Source: Burkholderia cepacia (GTDB lineage: Bacteria > Pseudomonadota > Gammaproteobacteria > Burkholderiales > Burkholderiaceae). Taken from it: a stretch of DNA of 64,000 bases. Position numbers and translations under genes: made by a program. The DNA lies in NCBI RefSeq assembly GCF_001718835.1, contig NZ_CP013444.1:3286001-3350000 (forward strand), read 5' to 3'. Shown piece by piece: positions 59,500-64,000 of the stretch. The notes under the pieces are model-generated. The model had not been told where the DNA came from. It was given only the letters and a program-made list of their open reading frames with translations, and did not search any database. How positions within the stretch are numbered: position 1 is the stretch's first letter; the number at the start of each line of letters is the position of its first letter.

Positions 59500-60006
59500 A
59501 TGATCACGACTCGCCTGCTCGACGCGGCCGACGCGGCGCTGTTCCAATCCCTGCGCCTCCGGGCGATCGAGACTTCACCGACCTCGTTCCTGCCGACCCG
59601 CGACGAACAGGCCGCGCTCTCCCTTGACGAAGTGGTGTCGCGCATGCGCCCGACGCCGGAGCTCGCGGTATTCGGCGCATTCGACGGCGACACGCTCGTC
59701 GGCATCACCGGCGTGCGCCGCGATGCGCGCACGAAGATCGCACACAAGGCGACGGTCTGGGGCCTGTTCGTCGATCCCGCGTATCGCGGACGCAGGATCG
59801 CTCAGTCGCTGCTCGAAAGCGCGACCGCGCACGCGGCGCAGGCGTGGCAATGCCGCCAACTGCTGCTGTGCGTGAACGAGATCAACGGCACTGCGGAGCG
59901 GCTGTATGCGTCGCAAGGGTTCGTGCGGTTCGGTACGGAACCGCGCTCCCTGTTCGTCGACGGGCGGTTCTACGACGAGCACCACATGATCAAGACGCTG
60001 TCATGA
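59500..60006 (+). CDS. GNAT-family N-acetyltransferase
   Basis: A 168-residue acetyltransferase. The acetyl-CoA motif is LFVDPAYRGRRIAQSLLESATAHA (residues about 89-112, RxxGxx pattern) and CRQLLLCVNEINGTAERLYASQGFVRFGTEPRSLFVDGRFYDEHHM is the conserved motif B region. It resembles enzymes that acetylate small amines. The substrate is unknown. Confidence 0.85.
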   Translation: MITTRLLDAADAALFQSLRLRAIETSPTSFLPTRDEQAALSLDEVVSRMRPTPELAVFGAFDGDTLVGITGVRRDARTKIAHKATVWGLFVDPAYRGRRIAQSLLESATAHAAQAWQCRQLLLCVNEINGTAERLYASQGFVRFGTEPRSLFVDGRFYDEHHMIKTLS

Positions 60007-60208
60007 CGCAGCGAAGCGGCCTGCATATCCGCAAATATGTGGGCGCACACTCACTTCACGAACGCACCCAAGACATCCGTTGTCGTACATTTATGCGCAA
60101 AAACTTCAAATCAGACAGATACGCGGTCGAGCCCTGATCGACCCGGCACGCGGAATGTGACAAGCTCGCTCAGGCGTCATCCGATCCACCTTGCCAGAGG
60201 AGCCCCAC

Positions 60209-61567
60209 TTGCCTTCCCGTCACGGAGTCGACCTCATCCGCGCCCGCGCGCTGTTCGATCGCGAGCGCCGTGCCTTCACCGAAGCCATGCCGGTCTCCCG
60301 CGCGCTCTCCGCGGAAGCGTCCGAGCATCTGCTGTTCGGTGTGCCGTTGCACTGGATGCAGGACTGGTCGACGCCGTTCTCGCTGTACGTGAAGGAAGCA
60401 CACGGCGCGACGTTCACCGACGTCGACGGCCATCGGTACGTCGATTTCTGCCTCGGCGATACGGGTGCGATGTTCGGCCATGCGCCCGAACCCGTCGCAC
60501 GCGCGCTCGTCGAGCAGGCGACGCGCGGCTACACGACGATGCTGCCGAGCGAGGACGCCGCGTGGGTCGCGCGCGAACTCGCACGCCGCTTCGGGCTGCC
60601 GGTCTGGCAGTTCGCGCTGAGCGCGAGCGACGCGAACCGCTTCGTGCTGCGCTGGGCGCGCGCGGCCACCGGCCGCAACACGATCGTCGTGTTCAACGGC
60701 TGCTATCACGGCACGGTCGACGACGTGTTCGTCGATCTCGTCGACGGCCGCCCGGTGCAGCGCGACAGCCTGCTCGGGCAGTCGTATGACTTGCTCGCGA
60801 ACACGCGTGTCGTCGAATTCAACGACCTGGCCGCGCTCGAAGCCGCGCTGAAGGATGGCGACGTCGCATGCGTGCTGGCCGAGCCCGCGATGACGAACAT
60901 CGGGATGGTGCTGCCCGAGCCGGGCTTCTGGGAGGCCGCGCGCGAACTGACGCGCCGCTACGGCACGCTGCTCGTGATCGACGAGACGCACACGATCAGC
61001 AGCGGCCCGGGCGGCTACGCGGTCGCGCACGATCTCGAAGCGGACATGCTGGTGGTCGGCAAGCCGATCGCGGGCGGCGTGCCGTGCGCGGTGTACGGGT
61101 TCAGCGCCGAATTCGCGGAACGCGCGAAGCAGGCCAAGTTGAACGCGCCGCCCGGCCATTCCGGCATCGGCACGACGCTCACCGCGAACATGCTCGCGAT
61201 GCATGCGATGCGAGCGACGCTCGCCGAGGTCGCGACCGACGCCGCGTATGCGCACATGTTCGAAGGCGCCGCGCGGCTGGCGACGGGGCTCGAACAGGCG
61301 ATTGCGAAACACGGGCTGCCGTGGTGCGTGACACGGATCGGCGCGCGCACCGAATTCCAGTTCGCACCCGTGCCGCCGCGCAACGGCACGATCGCCGGCG
61401 CGCAGCTCGACAGCGAACTCGAGCACATCGTGCACCTGTACCTGCTGAATCGCGGCGTGCTGATCACGCCATTCCACAACATGATGCTCGTGTGCCCGCA
61501 GACTACCGCCGAGGACGTCGATCGGCTCGTCGCGCAGTTCGATGCGTGCCTGGGGGAACTGGTGTGA
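60209..61567 (+). CDS. Class III aminotransferase (glutamate-1-semialdehyde mutase-like)
   Basis: A 452-residue PLP enzyme of aminotransferase class III. TDVDGHRYVDFCLGDTGAMFGHAPEPV (residues about 70-96), FALSASDANRFVLRWARAATGR, LLVIDETHTISSGPGGYAVAHDLEADMLVVGKPIAGGVPCAVYGFS (about 253-300) with the PLP aspartate and the active-site lysine in VGKPIAGG. The start is TTG at 60209 because AGAGGAG lies seven bases before it; a TTG at 60191 would overlap that site. It may act on an amino acid related to the next two genes. Confidence 0.87.
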   Translation: MPSRHGVDLIRARALFDRERRAFTEAMPVSRALSAEASEHLLFGVPLHWMQDWSTPFSLYVKEAHGATFTDVDGHRYVDFCLGDTGAMFGHAPEPVARALVEQATRGYTTMLPSEDAAWVARELARRFGLPVWQFALSASDANRFVLRWARAATGRNTIVVFNGCYHGTVDDVFVDLVDGRPVQRDSLLGQSYDLLANTRVVEFNDLAALEAALKDGDVACVLAEPAMTNIGMVLPEPGFWEAARELTRRYGTLLVIDETHTISSGPGGYAVAHDLEADMLVVGKPIAGGVPCAVYGFSAEFAERAKQAKLNAPPGHSGIGTTLTANMLAMHAMRATLAEVATDAAYAHMFEGAARLATGLEQAIAKHGLPWCVTRIGARTEFQFAPVPPRNGTIAGAQLDSELEHIVHLYLLNRGVLITPFHNMMLVCPQTTAEDVDRLVAQFDACLGELV

Positions 61568-61629
61568 TGGCGTGATGGCGTGATGCGGGAGGCTGATGCA
61601 CGCGTCGGCCCGGACGCGGCGGTTGGTTC

Positions 61630-62793
61630 TCACGCGACCGGCAACGCAAGCCGCGCAAGCTCCGCGAAATACCGCGCGCCCACCGGCAGGATCGCGTCGT
61701 TGAAGTCGTACGTCGCGTTATGCAGCGGCACGCCGCCGTGGCCCCCCGCCTCACCGTTGCCGATGAACACGAAATTGCCCGGCACCGCATGAAGAAACGC
61801 GCCGAAGTCTTCCGAGATCATCATCGGCTGGACGTTCGGGTCCACGCCCTGCGCCCCGGCGACGTTCGTGGCGGCCCGCACCGCGACGTCGACGTATTCC
61901 GGCGAATTCACCGTCGGCGCGAACTCGTGCGTGTACTCGAACGCACACGCCGCGCCGTGCGTGCGGCAGATCCCTTCGCTGATCTCGCGCATCCGCGTTT
62001 CCAGCAGCGCCTGCACGTCGCGCGAATAGCTGCGCGTGTCGCCCTTGATCGTCACCGTCGACGGCAGCACGTTGCGCAGCCCGTCGGTGACGAATTCCGT
62101 GCACGAGATCACCGCCTGCTGGCCCGGATCGAGATTGCGCGACACGATCGTCTGCAGCGCGAGCACGACCTGCGCGCCGATCACGATCGGATCGATGCCC
62201 ATGTGCGGGCGCGCCGCATGCGTGCCGCGCCCGTCGATCCGGATCACGAAGTTGTCCTCGCTCGCCATGATGCCGCCCGCGCGCGTCGAGAAGGTGCCCG
62301 CGCGCATGCCCGGCATGTTGTGCGCGCCGAAGATCGCGTCGACCGGGAAGCGCTCGAACAGCCCGTCGGCCATCATCGCCTTCGCGCCGCGGCCATGCTC
62401 CTCGGCCGGCTGGAAAATGAAGCGCACGGTCCCGTCGAAATCCTTGCGCTCGGCCAGCAGTCGCGCGGCGCCGAGCACCATCGACATGTGGCCGTCGTGC
62501 CCGCACGCGTGCATCTTGCCGGGCGTCAGCGACGCGTGCGCGCGACCGGGTGCGCTTTCCGCGATGTTCAGCGCGTCCATGTCCGCGCGGATGCCGATCG
62601 CGCGCTTGCCGGTGCCGGCCGTCAGGTTCGCGACGAGCCCCGTGCCGCCGATCCCCCGATGCACGTCGAGCCCGAGTGTCGTCAGGATCGTCGCGACGAA
62701 GTCGGACGTCTTCACTTCGTCGAAACCGGTCTCCGGATAGCGATGCAGGTGCTGTCGCCAGGCCTTCAGTTGTCCTTGCAGCGTGCTTTCCAT
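61630..62793 (-). CDS. M20-family amidohydrolase (hippurate hydrolase-like)
   Basis: A 387-residue metal hydrolase that removes N-acyl groups. LHRYPETGFDEVKT at the start, IGIRADMDAL, KMHACGHDGHMSMVLGAARLL (residues about 95-115) and FIFQPAEEHGRGAKAMM (about 127-143) are the ligand motifs, with the catalytic Glu-Glu. SEDFGAFLHAVPG near the end gives the last histidine. GAGGAG precedes the ATG. It lies 35 bases after the ammonia-lyase gene; together they could release and then degrade an N-acylated diamino acid. Confidence 0.9.
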   Translation of the reverse strand: MESTLQGQLKAWRQHLHRYPETGFDEVKTSDFVATILTTLGLDVHRGIGGTGLVANLTAGTGKRAIGIRADMDALNIAESAPGRAHASLTPGKMHACGHDGHMSMVLGAARLLAERKDFDGTVRFIFQPAEEHGRGAKAMMADGLFERFPVDAIFGAHNMPGMRAGTFSTRAGGIMASEDNFVIRIDGRGTHAARPHMGIDPIVIGAQVVLALQTIVSRNLDPGQQAVISCTEFVTDGLRNVLPSTVTIKGDTRSYSRDVQALLETRMREISEGICRTHGAACAFEYTHEFAPTVNSPEYVDVAVRAATNVAGAQGVDPNVQPMMISEDFGAFLHAVPGNFVFIGNGEAGGHGGVPLHNATYDFNDAILPVGARYFAELARLALPVA

Positions 62794-62828
62794 CCCGAAC
62801 TCCTCGTCGATGTCGATGCCGATGCCGG

Positions 62829-64000
62829 TTACACGGCGACGGCGGCCGCCGTGCGATCCAGCCAGTCGCGCTGCCGCGCGAGCACGGCGTCGGCCGTCTC
62901 GCCGACGCAGCTCCGGTACACGGACGGCGCCGTCGCGCCTTCCGTATTGATCGCCAGCACGCGCGACGTGGCGTCGAGCCCCGCCGCGCGTGCCTGTTCG
63001 GGGTCGCGCATCAGCACGTCCAGCCCCGCAACGCCGGCCGCGCCCGATTCGCCGATCACGAGCGGCGCGTCGCGGCCGGTGCCCGCCGCGAAGCGGCGCA
63101 TCGTGCGCACCGCGTCTGCGTCGTCGATCAGCATGAAGTGGTCGATGCACATCTCGAGGAAATCCCACGCCAGCGGCGACGCCTCGCCGCATGCGAGCCC
63201 GGCCATCACCGAATCGACGCTGCCGGTCGCCTTGGTCGCGCGCCCGGCCAGTGCACTCTGGTACAGGCAGTCGGCCTGGCGCGGCTCGACGACGATGAAA
63301 TGCGGCCGCTGCACGCCGTCGCGCTCCCACAGATAACTCGCGACGCCCGCGGCGAGGCCGCCCACGCCGCCCTGCAGGAACACGTGCGTGAACGCGGGCG
63401 CACCGGGCGTGTCCGCCGCCTGGCCGACGAGTTCGGCCGCAATCACGCCGTAACCCTGCATCACGTCGCGCGGAATCGCTTCGTAGCCGTCGTACGACGT
63501 ATCCGACACGACATACCAGCCGTTCGCCTGCGCGAGCTGTGCCGCGCAGACCACCGACTCGTCGTAGTTCCCCGCGATGCGCACGATCCGCGCGCCGTAC
63601 GCGGAGATCGCGCGTTCACGCTCGGCATCGACGTTCGCGTGCAGCACGATCACGCACCCGCAGCCGATCGCGCGCGCGGCGGCGGCGAGCGCGCGGCCGT
63701 GATTGCCGTCGGTCGCGCTGATCACCGTCAGGCCGGCGAGCAGCGACGCGTGGCGGCCGGCGATCAGATCCTGCGGGTCGAGGCCGTGCGTGCGCCGCAG
63801 GCGCTTCACGAGCCGCACCAGCGCGATCGGCGCGCCCAGCGCCTTGAAGCTGCCGAGCGGCGAGCGGCACGACTCGTCCTTGACCGCGAGCCGCGCGACG
63901 CCGAATTGCGCGGCGGCGTCGGGCAGGCTCCACAACGGCGTCGGCGAGGCGCCGAGGAGAGGCCAGTGCGACAGCCACGCGCCGCTTTCGTCGGCGGACG
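62829..64000 (-). CDS. Diaminopropionate ammonia-lyase (5' end outside the window)
   Basis: A PLP enzyme of about 390 visible residues that splits 2,3-diaminopropionate to pyruvate and ammonia. The frame stays open to the window end; the first visible part SADESGAWLSHWPLLGASPTPL fits the family N terminus, so the ATG/TTG inside is not the true start. LAVKDESCRSPLGSFKALG has the PLP lysine, VISATDGNHGRALAAAA the asparagine, and VFLQGGVGGLAAG the phosphate loop; YVVSDTSYDGYEAIPRDVMQGYGVIAAEL is specific for this family. The M20 hydrolase follows. Confidence 0.9.
   Translation of the reverse strand, partial: SADESGAWLSHWPLLGASPTPLWSLPDAAAQFGVARLAVKDESCRSPLGSFKALGAPIALVRLVKRLRRTHGLDPQDLIAGRHASLLAGLTVISATDGNHGRALAAAARAIGCGCVIVLHANVDAERERAISAYGARIVRIAGNYDESVVCAAQLAQANGWYVVSDTSYDGYEAIPRDVMQGYGVIAAELVGQAADTPGAPAFTHVFLQGGVGGLAAGVASYLWERDGVQRPHFIVVEPRQADCLYQSALAGRATKATGSVDSVMAGLACGEASPLAWDFLEMCIDHFMLIDDADAVRTMRRFAAGTGRDAPLVIGESGAAGVAGLDVLMRDPEQARAAGLDATSRVLAINTEGATAPSVYRSCVGETADAVLARQRDWLDRTAAAVAV

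Overview
This window is a GC-rich stretch (mostly G or C at third codon positions) of a beta-proteobacterial chromosome. The gene content points to the genus Burkholderia, most likely the Burkholderia cepacia complex: a hopanoid locus of the hpnA/hpnB/ispH/hpnH type, Burkholderia-style porin and ACS-family transporters, many LysR/GntR regulators, a fusaric-acid/hydroxybenzoate-type efflux operon and CstA with its small partner. I saw no rRNA, tRNA, CRISPR array or prophage.

Layout. 1-3.9 kb: end of a POT peptide transporter, a small ORF, an OpgC-like acyltransferase, an EamA permease and acylphosphatase. 4.0-10.4 kb: hopanoid genes hpnA, hpnB, ispH and hpnH, with an alanine-rich protein of 18 coiled-coil repeats between hpnA and hpnB. 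10.5-12.8 kb: a TonB-dependent siderophore receptor broken by two frameshifts, with a possible Fur box upstream. 13.1-22.4 kb: a compact aromatic biosynthetic cluster with a FadR-type regulator, an O-methyltransferase, two tandem 3-dehydroquinate synthase II-type proteins, a DeoC/LacD-type aldolase, a luciferase-like flavin oxidoreductase, an FAD monooxygenase, a flavin reductase and a LysR regulator. 22.5-27.5 kb: an aromatic-acid efflux operon (FUSC/AaeB, AaeX, AaeA-like adaptor, NodT outer-membrane factor) carrying a 289-bp nested palindromic MITE-like insertion. 27.5-29.8 kb: small enzymes and a PAQR membrane protein. 30-38.9 kb: a catabolic cluster (hydrolase, RidA, GntR repressor, porin, two ACS-family MFS transporters, a FAD-linked 2-hydroxyacid dehydrogenase broken by a 5-bp duplication, an NAD-epimerase). 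39-41.4 kb: cstA and its partner. 41.7-49.5 kb: mixed housekeeping genes including aroG, a YceH-like gene, and a FlxA-like gene with a probable sigma-28 promoter. 49.5-54.3 kb: a DapA-like aldolase/lyase, class II aldolase, two regulators, phytanoyl-CoA-type dioxygenase and a frameshifted MOSC gene. 54.5-55.2 kb: a VapBC toxin-antitoxin pair. 55.3-64 kb: a LysR, a cytosine-deaminase-like amidohydrolase, a glycine-zipper lipoprotein, a GNAT, a class III aminotransferase, an M20 amidohydrolase and a diaminopropionate ammonia-lyase cut by the window end.

The most interesting system is the 13.1-27.5 kb block. In characterised systems a GriI-type aldolase plus a GriH-type dehydroquinate synthase II homologue makes 3-amino-4-hydroxybenzoate from primary metabolites. 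Here that pair, with a second divergent synthase copy, sits with tailoring oxygenases, an O-methyltransferase and a dedicated aromatic-acid exporter. Half-sites of the form ATSAT, repeated every 8 bp, occur both upstream of the FadR-type regulator and in the divergent promoter of the cluster, so a local regulon is plausible. The product cannot be read from the sequence.

Five independent frame-disrupting indels in four genes (receptor twice, hydroxyacid dehydrogenase, a small unknown gene, MOSC gene) are more than expected for a healthy, well-polished 64-kb region. They are either real decay or assembly errors.
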